Below the pieces are notes generated by a model. It searched no databases. It had not been told where the DNA came from and was given only the letters and a program-made list of their open reading frames with translations. The position numbers and the translations under genes are program-made. This document shows, in pieces, positions 32,100-40,057 of a stretch of DNA of 42,327 bases (position 1 is the stretch's first letter; every line of letters begins with the position of its first letter). The stretch comes from Sulfolobales archaeon (GTDB lineage: Archaea > Thermoproteota > Thermoprotei_A > Sulfolobales > AG1). The DNA lies in contig JAVZPJ010000010.1 in the NCBI GenBank assembly GCA_038881635.1, positions 1 through 42,327 of the forward strand. The letters run 5' to 3'.

Positions 32100-32570
32100 G
32101 TGGAGGTGGATAGTCTCTACAGAGGCTTAGTTGATCTCTTGAGAGAGTTGAGTAATAGTGAGGTTTGTGTGGTTCAGATCGTAGGTCCTAAGGATTCTGG
32201 TAAGACTCTTGTCATATCAGAGGTTATAAGAAGGATTAGAAGTGTGAGCAGTAGTATTAGGATTGCCGTTGTAAAACATAGTCATCATAGAAGGATAGAT
32301 ATCGAGGGTAAGGACACCTATAGATTTCTAGATGCAGGAGCTGATATAGCTTTTATAGGTGTTCAAGATGAATATGCTTTCTTCTCGAGGAGAGAGGATC
32401 CAAGTCTTCTGATAAAGTGTATGAAACCTGATATAGTGCTTATAGAAGGTTTTAGAGATGAGATCATAGGTTTTAGAGTGGATCTAGAGAGCTTCAGTGT
32501 TGAAGAATCTATTGAGAGAGTCTACGGTTACATAGCTTCTAAATGTCTTAGAAAAAGTCTGAGAATATAG
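32100..32570 (+). CDS. mobB: MobB-like molybdopterin-guanine dinucleotide biosynthesis P-loop protein
   Basis: A 156-residue P-loop protein: Walker A VQIVGPKDSGKTLVISEVI (about 22-40), then IAVVKHSHHRRIDIEGKDTYRFLDAGADIAFIG, the typical MobB 'VKHxHHxxxxDxxGKDSxRxxxAGA' motif, and a Walker B-like PDIVLIEGFRDE. MobB assists attachment of GMP to molybdopterin (or the tungsten equivalent). It starts at GTG 32100, or at the next GTG (32106), which is better spaced from GGGGGTG. It is followed 48 bases later by the lipoate ligase genes, which have their own possible TATA-like CTTTTAATAG at 32581-32590. Confidence 0.9.
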   Translation: MEVDSLYRGLVDLLRELSNSEVCVVQIVGPKDSGKTLVISEVIRRIRSVSSSIRIAVVKHSHHRRIDIEGKDTYRFLDAGADIAFIGVQDEYAFFSRREDPSLLIKCMKPDIVLIEGFRDEIIGFRVDLESFSVEESIERVYGYIASKCLRKSLRI

Positions 32571-32618
32571 TTAATATACTCTTTTAATAGGTTAAGAGTA
32601 TTATACTCGGGTGCTCGT

Positions 32619-33473
32619 GTGAGAGGGATCCTGAGGGTAATGATTGCTGAATGGCCTGAGAATCAGTTCTTTAACCTGGCTTTTGAAGAAGCTTTCTATA
32701 GAGAAGCTAGGATTCCTACTCTCAGACTATGGCGTAATGATAAGGTTGTCATTATAGGAAGGTTCCAGTCTCCAGCTCTTGAGGTTAGAGCTGTAGAAGC
32801 TAGAAAACTTGGTGTAAAGCTTGTGAGAAGATTCACTGGAGGAGGAGCTGTATATCATGATCTTGGTAATATAAACTATGCACTAGCTCTTCCAGGCTAT
32901 GATCTTGATATTGAGAATGCTTTCAAACTCGTAGGTGAAGCTGTTGTCGAGGGTTTAAGAGATCTCGGGATTGATAAGGCTTATTTCAAGCCTATGAATG
33001 ATATAGAAGTTGAAGGGCTTAAGATCTCGGGTTTAGCCGCATCTATCTCTAGTGACAGGGTTTTTGTTCATGGTGCTATGCTTGTCTCTAGTGATATATC
33101 TACTCTCTGGAGTGTTCTCAAGATCTCTGCTGAAAAGCTTTCTGACAAGCAGTTTACCAGGAGTAGAGTTAAGAGGGTTACCACTGTGAGAGAGGTTTTA
33201 GGTAGAGATGTTTCTCCTAATGAGATCTATGATATTCTGGCGAGAGCTATAGCTAGAAGACTTAATCTAGAGATCTCATGGAGCGAGCCTGATGAGGGTG
33301 AGATTAGAAGAGCTTTAGAACTCTATAGATCGAGGTATTCGAGACTTGAATGGAATCTAGCTTATCTAAGAGAGCTTCAGGATCTTATTGATAGAGAGGA
33401 GTTAGAAGCATTTGAAGCTATAGGAAGACCTGACAGGGATCAGGAGAGGATCTTGGAGAGGCTGAGATTATGA
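32619..33473 (+). CDS. lplA: Lipoate-protein ligase A, catalytic subunit
   Basis: A 284-residue biotin/lipoate ligase-fold protein that activates lipoate with ATP and transfers it to E2 or GcvH lipoyl domains. Motifs: LRLWRNDKVVIIGRFQSP (the RRxxGGGxVxHD partner strand), VRRFTGGGAVYHDLGNINYA and NDIEVEGLKISGLAASISSDRVFVHGAMLVSSD, containing the Lys/Ser-Gly lipoyl-AMP site and the HG(A/T)ML strand. It lacks the C-terminal accessory domain of bacterial LplA, which is encoded separately by the next gene, overlapping by four bases (ATGA). The start is GTG at 32619. No lipoyl-acceptor protein or 2-oxoacid dehydrogenase gene lies in the window. Confidence 0.92.
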   Translation: MRGILRVMIAEWPENQFFNLAFEEAFYREARIPTLRLWRNDKVVIIGRFQSPALEVRAVEARKLGVKLVRRFTGGGAVYHDLGNINYALALPGYDLDIENAFKLVGEAVVEGLRDLGIDKAYFKPMNDIEVEGLKISGLAASISSDRVFVHGAMLVSSDISTLWSVLKISAEKLSDKQFTRSRVKRVTTVREVLGRDVSPNEIYDILARAIARRLNLEISWSEPDEGEIRRALELYRSRYSRLEWNLAYLRELQDLIDREELEAFEAIGRPDRDQERILERLRL

Positions 33474-33772
33474 GTTTCAGAATTAGCTGTGGCGAGAAGA
33501 AGCATGCGGGGGGTAAGATAGTTAAGGTATGCCTGAGATTTTACGAGGATGAGATCCGAGGAGTTATAATCACGGGAGATTTCTTTGCAGAACCTGATCA
33601 CGTTTATGATTCCCTGATCTCTGAGCTATCCTCGCTGAGAATCGGAAGAGATCGAGTTATGGAAACAGTTATAAATATGATCAGAGAACGAGGTCTAAAG
33701 CTTCATGGGGTTACAATGGATGAGGTTAGAGAAGCTATTCAGAGAGCTCTTGAGGAGGGTATGAGATCATAG
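33470..33772 (+). CDS. lplB: Lipoate-protein ligase accessory subunit LplB (LplA C-terminal domain)
   Basis: A 100-residue protein matching the LplA C-terminal domain: an opening GEKKHAGGKIVKVCLRFYED, the strand IRGVIITGDFFAEPDHVYDS and a helical C-terminus (DEVREAIQRALEEGM). In Thermoplasma the ligase is split into LplA and LplB in the same way, and both are required to form lipoyl-AMP. The ATG lies in the ATGA overlap with lplA, so the two are translationally coupled and probably form a complex. UppP begins 24 bases after its stop. Confidence 0.88.
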   Translation: MSFRISCGEKKHAGGKIVKVCLRFYEDEIRGVIITGDFFAEPDHVYDSLISELSSLRIGRDRVMETVINMIRERGLKLHGVTMDEVREAIQRALEEGMRS

Positions 33773-33796
33773 GATTAGATCTTAGAACTCTACAGG

Positions 33797-34609
33797 GTGT
33801 CTAAGGTGGATCTATTCTACATACTTCTAGGTATTCTCCAAGGCTTTGTAGAATGGCTTCCTATATCGAGTAAAACAGTTCTTCTGTTATTCTCATCATA
33901 TGTTCTAGGATACTCACTAGCATCTTCATACACACTCTCACTAGCTCTTCAAGCAGGTACTGTAGCCTCTGCACTCTCATACTTCTGGAGAAACGTGGTT
34001 AGGGTGTTCAGAGAGAGATGGCTTCTAAGATTTCTCATTATCTCAACTATTGCCACAGGAGTTGTAGGAGTTCCTCTATACATGATCTCTGAAAGGATTC
34101 TGAGAGGATCTTTCGAGCTTGAGATTCCTACCATGATCATAGGTCTCATACTCGTGATCCAGGCTTTCATATCTATGAAAACAAGATCCTGGATGGGAAG
34201 AAGTGAAAAATACAAGGATCCTAGGAGTATAGGTTTTAGAGAGAGTCTTCTATTCGGAGTGGTTCAAGGGATTGCAGCACTACCTGGTGTGAGTAGGTCT
34301 GGAGCTACGGTCACTGCTCTACTACTTCTAGGCTATAGCCTGGAGGATTCTATGAGACTAAGCTTTATAGCATCGATAGTAGCAAACTCTGGAGCTCTAG
34401 CTACGGTATACCTCTTCTCAGAAGGATCACAGGTTCTTCATGATATACAGAGTATTATAGCAGCTTTTCTAGTTTCCGCAGTAGTAGGATTTCTAACAAT
34501 AGGAGCTCTACTCAGGCTAGCAGCAAGATATAGAAGCTATATGACTCTGGCAATGGGTTTGATAACTATAGCGATAGCTCTCATAATATCTCTCCATAGA
34601 TTTCTCTGA
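33797..34609 (+). CDS. uppP: UppP/BacA-type polyprenyl-diphosphate phosphatase
   Basis: A 270-residue membrane protein with about eight helices and both family signatures: ILQGFVEWLPISSKTVLLLF (the E-x-L-P-x-S-S motif, about 13-32) and VVQGIAALPGVSRSGATVTA (the PGxSRSG motif). The conserved second-half helix ALLLLGYSLEDSMRLSFIAS is also present. In archaea the enzyme should recycle dolichyl/polyprenyl diphosphate used as glycan carrier for N-glycosylation. GTG at 33797 has a weak leader; GTG at 33806 is six bases after AGGGTG and may be the true start. It follows lplB by 24 bases without a functional link I can see. Confidence 0.92.
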   Translation: MSKVDLFYILLGILQGFVEWLPISSKTVLLLFSSYVLGYSLASSYTLSLALQAGTVASALSYFWRNVVRVFRERWLLRFLIISTIATGVVGVPLYMISERILRGSFELEIPTMIIGLILVIQAFISMKTRSWMGRSEKYKDPRSIGFRESLLFGVVQGIAALPGVSRSGATVTALLLLGYSLEDSMRLSFIASIVANSGALATVYLFSEGSQVLHDIQSIIAAFLVSAVVGFLTIGALLRLAARYRSYMTLAMGLITIAIALIISLHRFL

Positions 34610-34692
34610 TCATGCTTCGAAGATCTTTAGCCGTATGCTTCCAGAGATAAAAAATATAAGGCTTGAATAGAATTCACTGAGGTGCCATCCCC

Positions 34693-35046
34693 ATGGAGAT
34701 GGTGTGGTTTTCAAGAGAGAATATAGTGCCTGAGGGAGGTGCTAGAGTGAAGGTTAGAGGTGGTGTGCCGGTAATTGTTGTCAGGCATAATGGCAATCTA
34801 CACGCCTACGTAGCTGTATGCGATCACAAGTACTATGTATTATGTGAGAAGGCTTTGAAAGGAGATAGAATAGTATGCCCAGGTCATGGTGAGGAGTTCA
34901 TGATACCCAGCGGAGAACCTACGAGGGGGATGGCTAAAAGCCCTCTCATAAAACTTAAGCTAGAGGTTAGAAATGGAGATATATATGTTGAGAAGCCTGG
35001 ACGTGAGATCTTAGAGAAACTGGCAGAATCAACATCAGTAGAATGA
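34693..35046 (+). CDS. Rieske-type [2Fe-2S] ferredoxin
   Basis: A 117-residue Rieske domain. Ligands are Cys43 and His45 in VCDHKYYVLC and Cys62 and His65 in RIVCPGHGEEF, spaced as C-x-H-(16)-C-x2-H, followed by the usual GEP-x-x-G turn (IPSGEPTRGMAKSPL) and a final strand. It has no membrane helix, so it is a soluble electron carrier or an oxygenase ferredoxin; no oxygenase gene is near. Extra cysteine Cys51 is not a Rieske ligand. It starts at ATG 34693, nine bases after GAGGTG, and a T6 tract lies at 35074-35079. Confidence 0.92.
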   Translation: MEMVWFSRENIVPEGGARVKVRGGVPVIVVRHNGNLHAYVAVCDHKYYVLCEKALKGDRIVCPGHGEEFMIPSGEPTRGMAKSPLIKLKLEVRNGDIYVEKPGREILEKLAESTSVE

Positions 35047-35073
35047 TCCATGCATACTCGTTCTAGAAGATCC

Positions 35074-35079
35074 TTTTTT
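35074..35079 (+). terminator. Oligo-T terminator after Rieske gene
   Basis: Six consecutive T residues 27 bases after the Rieske stop codon, in the gap before a convergent gene. Confidence 0.4.
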
Positions 35080-35156
35080 CGTTTCTATAACACCTTATCA
35101 CTCTACGTAATATAAAACCTGTTCTCTCCTCGAATTTCTAGAGCATGCATAATATG

Positions 35157-36473
35157 CTATCCTAGAGCTTCTAAGAAGATCTTCTCAAGATCCTTTTTAC
35201 TCACATATTTAGGAGACTGATTCAAAAGCCTCTGCTGTTTCAAAGTCCCATCTACCAGAGCCTCTACATCTTCTCTGCCGAATCCCAGTTCTCTCAGGTT
35301 TGTAGGGATCCCTAGATCTTCAAGCAGTCTCATGTAGTATTCGAAGAGAAGTTCTCTAACTTCTGCAACGCTTTGAACTCTCTCCCCTGTTAAAAGCTCG
35401 ACAGTTCTCGAGAACTTGGGTAGGTTGTATGATGCTATATGCTTGAATACGTAGCCAGCTGGTATAGCTGTTGCTATGCCGTGTGGTGCTATAGGGTAGC
35501 CGAATTCGTAATCAGGCGGGTAATAAGATCTCACCATACCAGCTATAGGATAACCCATTGCATGCGGGATGTGAACTCCTACATGACCGAAGCCTATTCC
35601 CGCGATACTTGCTGCCAGCATCATATAGTATCTTGCCTCGAGATCGTTTGGATCCGCATAAGCTCTCCTCAGATACTTGTTAACCCATATTATAGCCTGC
35701 TCTCCAAATAGATCTCCGAGAGGTGTTGCTCCCGAGTACACCGGTCTCTCAGCAGGGTTTCTAATAGCTGGTTTCGAGGTATAAGGTCTTGCTGTATATG
35801 ATTCTATAGCGTGATTAAGCACGTCAAGACCTGATGATGCTGTGACCATAGGAGGCATGGTCACGGTTGTAAGAGGATCTATTAAAGCTACCGTAGGTCT
35901 TATATAGGGGCTGCTTATACCGCTTTTCACTCTCAACCTCTTTATATCAAGTATTGCTACACTCGTACTCTCACTACCTGTTCCAGCTGTTGTCGGTATA
36001 GCTATGAGAGGTTTCAAAGGTCCTGGAGGTTGTAAGCCTTTTCCAATAGGCTTGTTAATATAGTCTTCAAGAGGTGCTGGGTATGTGTAGAGTAGATTAA
36101 GGATTTTCGCAGTATCTATAGTTGATCCGCCTCCGAGAGCTATAAAGCCATCTATCTCCTTACCCTTGATCTCTTTATAAGCCTCGATAATCTCTTCATC
36201 ATCAGGCTCTATCTTAACCTTGGTTAGAACCTCGACATTAACCCCCTCCTCCTCTAGAGAGGATCTGACATTCTCAGCAAGCTTACTACCCGAGAGCCTC
36301 GGCCCTACGACTAGAAGAGCTCTTCTAATACCAAGCCTCTTAGCTTCATACCCAGCCTCTCTACTTACACCCATCCCGAATTTTATTGTTTGAGGAAGAG
36401 AGATTGTGAAGACAGGATCCGTAGCAGGTGAGTATGATATATAGCTATATCCTAACGACGTGGTTATCACCAT
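35157..36473 (-). CDS. Iron-containing alcohol dehydrogenase, hydroxyacid-oxoacid transhydrogenase (ADHFE1) type
   Basis: A 438-residue group III alcohol dehydrogenase. The NAD motif is FIALGGGSTIDTAK, followed by IAIPTTAGTGSESTSVA, then metal-site segments SGLDVLNHAIESYTARPY, GFGHVGVHIPHAMGYPIAG and APHGIATAIPAG with the conserved histidines. The region between YTARPY and the second metal segment contains NPAERPVYSGATPLGDLFGE and DPNDLEARYYMMLAASIAGIGFG, which closely follow the ADHFE1/hydroxyacid-oxoacid transhydrogenase subfamily rather than simple alcohol dehydrogenases. That subfamily couples oxidation of 4-hydroxybutyrate-like acids to reduction of 2-oxoacids; the substrate here is inferred. 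It diverges from a lactonase-like gene across an A/T-rich 140-bp region. Confidence 0.9.
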   Translation of the reverse strand: MVITTSLGYSYISYSPATDPVFTISLPQTIKFGMGVSREAGYEAKRLGIRRALLVVGPRLSGSKLAENVRSSLEEEGVNVEVLTKVKIEPDDEEIIEAYKEIKGKEIDGFIALGGGSTIDTAKILNLLYTYPAPLEDYINKPIGKGLQPPGPLKPLIAIPTTAGTGSESTSVAILDIKRLRVKSGISSPYIRPTVALIDPLTTVTMPPMVTASSGLDVLNHAIESYTARPYTSKPAIRNPAERPVYSGATPLGDLFGEQAIIWVNKYLRRAYADPNDLEARYYMMLAASIAGIGFGHVGVHIPHAMGYPIAGMVRSYYPPDYEFGYPIAPHGIATAIPAGYVFKHIASYNLPKFSRTVELLTGERVQSVAEVRELLFEYYMRLLEDLGIPTNLRELGFGREDVEALVDGTLKQQRLLNQSPKYVSKKDLEKIFLEALG

Positions 36474-36613
36474 ATACTCAACACTCTAATGAGATATATA
36501 AATATAGTGTAGCTTCTGAACATTATTAAATATTAGAACATTAAATGATATATAATATCAATATCAATGTTAATTTTTATTAACTCTTAAAGACTTATAG
36601 AACTGGTGGTCTT
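36474..36613. promoter_or_regulatory. Divergent promoter region with repeated AACATT motifs
   Basis: A strongly A/T-rich spacer contains GAACATT twice as a direct repeat about 18 bases apart (near 36518 and 36536) and AATGTT further on (near 36566) as an inverted copy. TATA-like words lie at about 36549-36557 and 36576-36584 for the rightward gene and ATATATAAATATA at 36495-36507 for the leftward one. The arrangement suggests shared control of the dehydrogenase and the lactonase. Confidence 0.4.
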
Positions 36614-37444
36614 ATGGCTGGAACTGGTGTTAAGAAGATATATCTCCTAGACTACGGCGTTCTCGCAGGAGAACCTGGCTGGTTTATACCGAATCCATTG
36701 CTCTATGTTGAGATAGGAGATATTAGCAAGATTGCTGATAAGCATAAGTGGATTGAAATTCCTGTGACAGGTGCTCTGATAGAGCATAAGGATGGAGTAG
36801 TTTTATTCGACACCGGAAGTCATCCGGAGGCTTCGAAGACCTGGACTCAGTCTGCTTGGCAGGTGTTTCCAATGGTTAGATTCGCAGATGAAAACAGGCT
36901 TGAGAAACAGCTGAAGCTGGCAGGCTACAAGCCTGAGGATGTGAGTTTTGTAGTTCTCTCTCACATGCATCTAGATCATCTTGGTCAGGCTTATTTGTTC
37001 AAGGATCTGAAGACACCTCTCATAGTGCATAAGAAAGAGATTCAGAATGCTCTCTACTTCTACTGGATAAATAGAGTAGGCGCGTACCAGCCTGTAGATC
37101 TAGAAGCTCTTAAAGGTGCTAACTGGTTCCCCATAGATGTAAGCCACTTCGAACTGCTACCGGGGATCGAGATCCTGTGGGTAGGTGCTCACACACCGGG
37201 AAGCATCATGCTGAGAGCTACCACTGATGAGGGGAACTCATATATATTCACAGGTGATTTCACGCATCTTCCTGAGGAGATCGAGGTTGAGAATAAAGGC
37301 TGGCTTCTTGCAGATCTGGATGAGTATATATCCGGTATGAAACTGCTAAAACTAATGCTTAGAAGACCTAGAACTAATGTTGTCATAAGTCATGATCCGG
37401 GGTTGTGGAGTAAGTATCCGAAAGCTCCTAAATATCTAACCTGA
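36614..37444 (+). CDS. Metallo-beta-lactamase fold lactonase-like hydrolase
   Basis: A 276-residue MBL-fold protein similar in layout to the N-acyl homoserine lactonase (AiiA) subfamily. Features: VTGALIEHKDGVVLFDTGSH near residues 56-75, the zinc motif HMHLDH at residues 117-122, a later metal histidine in VGAHTPGSIMLRA, FTGDFTH with the bridging aspartate, and VISHDPGLW with the final histidine. AHL lactonases hydrolyse acyl lactones; a hydroxyacid lactone would fit with the divergent transhydrogenase-type dehydrogenase, but this is inference. The ATG at 36614 has GGTGG at 36605-36609. The gene ends in a T5 stretch followed by A/T-rich DNA. Confidence 0.88.
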   Translation: MAGTGVKKIYLLDYGVLAGEPGWFIPNPLLYVEIGDISKIADKHKWIEIPVTGALIEHKDGVVLFDTGSHPEASKTWTQSAWQVFPMVRFADENRLEKQLKLAGYKPEDVSFVVLSHMHLDHLGQAYLFKDLKTPLIVHKKEIQNALYFYWINRVGAYQPVDLEALKGANWFPIDVSHFELLPGIEILWVGAHTPGSIMLRATTDEGNSYIFTGDFTHLPEEIEVENKGWLLADLDEYISGMKLLKLMLRRPRTNVVISHDPGLWSKYPKAPKYLT

Positions 37445-37724
37445 AACCTTTTTAAAATCCTACGCTAAGGATCTCCAGTCCTCCTCTTTTAATCTCTTGA
37501 GATCCTCTCACAACATGATTGGCGTTCTCCCCTCTCTAAAGGGCGAGGTTTTCGAGTTTAAGAATTATTTCTCGTGATCCGATTCTGCATGAATATGTCT
37601 TCATATTCTTCCTACCGAGATTTTCGAGAGAATACTCTCTAACATAGGCTGGATCTCTAGATCTAGATAGATATGAGGGTTTAAAAAAGATCTCTGGAGA
37701 AGCTTATTGGAAACCTGCTAGCCT

Positions 37725-38525
37725 CTATTCAGCTAATGCAAAGAGAACTACAGACTCTGTGGAGTAGGCTATTATCACGCCAGAGGTTAGCGCGATCCAG
37801 AATAGCGGGCTTGACACACCGCCTAATCTTCCTAGGGCTGAGAGGTTCACGTGGAGCATTGCATATACTATGGAGGCTGTTGCAACAGTGTTTAGGGTTG
37901 CTAGGAAGAGCTCAGATCCTATGCCTGTATAGAAGACAGCAGATCCGAGGACTGTGGGAAGTCCTGCAATCATTGAAAGGCTTAGAAGGGTTGTGTGGCT
38001 AATCCTAAGCTTTAGATCTCCTATAAGCGGTCCTACTATCGCGAATCCCTCGGTAGCATTATGTATCGCAAAACCTATGGTGAATAGTATTGCAGATGCT
38101 AGAGCTCCTGAGAGTAGAGAAACTGCTATAGCGAATCCCTCGCCAACATTATGTATACCCAGGGCTAGTGCGATAATATATCCGGAATAGATCCCTAGAG
38201 AGGAGCTCTTACCCTTCTTCATATTATTCTCAATGCCTGCCAAGATCAAATATGTTGCTAGAAAAGCTATTGTAGTCACCATAGATGCTATAAGAAATTC
38301 CATCACCGTTGCAGGTCTAGCCAGATTCTCAACATACTCCGATACTTCATGTCCCGCCTCTAATGCTAGGTATCCTAACACTCCTCCTGCAACAGCTTGG
38401 AGAAAGCCAACTCCTCTAGCTGATAGAATTCTTCTAGCTCTGTAGAGAGCTACAGCGCCTATGTACACGGTTAAACCTGCTATAAGCCCAAAAACAATAG
38501 GCAGAGTATCAGGTTGCCAGCTCAT
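37725..38525 (-). CDS. ZIP family divalent metal transporter
   Basis: A 266-residue protein with eight hydrophobic segments. Two signature helices carry the metal site: IHNVGEGFAIAVSLLSGA (helix 4) and FAIHNATEGFAIVGPL (helix 5), both with H-N-x-x-E-G. The charged loop between helices 3 and 4 (IENNMKKGKSSS) is short, without a histidine-rich stretch. Members bring Zn2+, Fe2+ or Mn2+ into the cytosol. ATG 38525 is preceded on the minus strand by GAGGTG and, further upstream, by a perfect 12-bp dyad and a TATA box, so metal-responsive repression is likely. Confidence 0.93.
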   Translation of the reverse strand: MSWQPDTLPIVFGLIAGLTVYIGAVALYRARRILSARGVGFLQAVAGGVLGYLALEAGHEVSEYVENLARPATVMEFLIASMVTTIAFLATYLILAGIENNMKKGKSSSLGIYSGYIIALALGIHNVGEGFAIAVSLLSGALASAILFTIGFAIHNATEGFAIVGPLIGDLKLRISHTTLLSLSMIAGLPTVLGSAVFYTGIGSELFLATLNTVATASIVYAMLHVNLSALGRLGGVSSPLFWIALTSGVIIAYSTESVVLFALAE

Positions 38526-38533
38526 TCTAACAC

Positions 38534-38569
38534 CTCATGGTTACATTTTCATCTAACTGTAACCATGAG
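38534..38569. promoter_or_regulatory. 12-bp perfect inverted repeat, probable operator of the ZIP gene
   Basis: CTCATGGTTACA (38534-38545) and its exact reverse complement TGTAACCATGAG (38558-38569) flank a 12-base spacer. The dyad sits between a minus-strand TATA box (GCTTATAAGG, 38571-38580) and the ZIP start codon, covering the expected transcription start near 38550. A bound repressor would block transcription. No regulator gene lies alongside. Confidence 0.8.
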
Positions 38570-38570
38570 A

Positions 38571-38580
38571 CCTTATAAGC
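38571..38580 (-). promoter_or_regulatory. TATA box of the ZIP transporter gene
   Basis: GCTTATAAGG on the minus strand directly abuts the outer edge of the operator dyad. Transcription would start about 25 bases downstream, inside the dyad spacer. Confidence 0.6.
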
Positions 38581-39020
38581 ATAGTATTATGAGCTGTACA
38601 TATCTATTTAAAATTATGATTGAAACCTTGTAACGAGTAAGAATAATATGATGTAGAACGAGGATCGAGAGCTATATAGCTGGTTGTATATGATCAGTAG
38701 AAGATCTATCTGCTCCAGAGAATTTCGAGTAGAAAGAGGGTGTTAGAATATATTAGAATATATAAAGATCTGTTTTCTCTGATAAGGATCTCATCTTCCC
38801 GCTCGCATCATACCCTCTCATTTCTGCTCTAACATGCTTATATAATATTTGCTTTATATACCTAAGATGACATTCTATTCTAGGGTATCTAATTTGAATA
38901 GAAGTAGATTAAATTCAAAAATATTCATTCTCATATCTATGCCATCTTCATGGGATCTTCTCTACAGCCATATATCATATATCCCTCACCTGATCCACCA
39001 GAGCCTTGAGGCGAGCTTCT
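38581..39020. other. Intergenic region, about 440 bp, no gene seen
   Basis: Very A/T-rich sequence with no convincing reading frame. It contains a direct repeat AGAATATAT (near 38746 and 38757), a TATA-like CTTATATAATA near 38829-38839, and a 7-bp dyad TTTGAAT/ATTCAAA (38893-38899 and 38913-38919). A CCATATATCATATATC stretch near 38970 could be the promoter of the dehydrogenase gene that follows. Confidence 0.45.
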
Positions 39021-40046
39021 ATGTCTGAGAAACTTTCCGAGAAATATCTTGTCCTCAGCTTCAGCCCTCTACCAGCGGAGTTCATAAGAGCTCTGTTATC
39101 CTCATACAGATCTTCACTAGATAAAGATGTTGATGTTATTGTCTTCAGAGATTTAAGAGATCGAGAGAAACTTCATGCTCTCCTTAGAACAGTTGATGTT
39201 ATAATAGGAGATTATACTATGGAGATTCCTATAACAAGAGATATGTGTTATGCTATGGAGAGAGTCAGACTCATAGCTCAGCCGAGCACTGGTTTTGATC
39301 ATATAGACATAGATGCTTGTGCTGAGAAGAGAATCCCAGTAGCAAATATTGGCGGAGCTAATGCTGTTACAGTAGCCGAGTATACTATAATGGTTGCTCT
39401 AGCTCTTCTACGTAGACTTGTAGAAGCTCATGAGAGAACTAGAAGAGGTGAGTGGCCTCAGTGGGAGATTATGGAGAAAGGATCCTTTGAGCTTCAGAGT
39501 AAGACCTGGGGTATAATAGGTTTAGGCAGGATAGGAAGAGAGGTTGCTAGAAGGGTTAAAGCTTTCAATGCGAGCATTATATACTATGATAAGATCAGAT
39601 TTGAGAATATAGAGAGAGAACTAGGTGTAGAATTCTCTCCTCTGCACAAGCTTTTGAGAGTAAGCGATATAGTGTCACTGCATCTGCCACTAACACCTGA
39701 GACCAGGCGTTTGATAGGAGAGAAGGAGCTTAGATTGATGAAGCCTACAGCAGTTCTTATAAATCCGGCGAGAGGTGAGATCGTTGACGAAGAAGCTCTA
39801 GCTAGAGCTCTTGAGGAGAGATGGATTGCTGGAGCTGCTGTTGATGTGTATAGTAGAGAGCCTCCTGGCAAGGATCATCCTCTTATAAGGCTTGCGGCTA
39901 GAGGCGATCTTAATCTGATTGTGACACCTCATATAGGAGGAGCTTCTACCGAGTCTAGGGCGAGGATAATTCAGGTTACTATAGAGAATGTCATCAGAGT
40001 TCTTAGAGGAGAGAAGCCTTTGAATGTTGTTAACATGTCTGTATAG
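39021..40046 (+). CDS. D-isomer-specific 2-hydroxyacid dehydrogenase
   Basis: A 341-residue D-2-hydroxyacid dehydrogenase. NAD-binding loop GIIGLGRIGREV (about 164-175). Catalytic residues are Arg251 in LINPARGEIVDEEAL, Glu280 in VDVYSREPPG and His304 in VTPHIGGAS. The N-terminal part has AQPSTGFDHIDIDACAEKRI and NAVTVAEYTIMVALALLRR, typical of the family. It has no ACT domain, so it may act on glyoxylate, hydroxypyruvate, phosphoglycerate or a branched/aromatic 2-oxoacid; specificity cannot be told. A TTG at 39006 would add five residues, but ATG 39021 follows GAGGCGAG at good spacing and is preferred. A ThDP-dependent enzyme gene follows after 11 bases, implying one operon. Confidence 0.93.
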   Translation: MSEKLSEKYLVLSFSPLPAEFIRALLSSYRSSLDKDVDVIVFRDLRDREKLHALLRTVDVIIGDYTMEIPITRDMCYAMERVRLIAQPSTGFDHIDIDACAEKRIPVANIGGANAVTVAEYTIMVALALLRRLVEAHERTRRGEWPQWEIMEKGSFELQSKTWGIIGLGRIGREVARRVKAFNASIIYYDKIRFENIERELGVEFSPLHKLLRVSDIVSLHLPLTPETRRLIGEKELRLMKPTAVLINPARGEIVDEEALARALEERWIAGAAVDVYSREPPGKDHPLIRLAARGDLNLIVTPHIGGASTESRARIIQVTIENVIRVLRGEKPLNVVNMSV

Positions 40047-40057
40047 GTGGTTGGATT

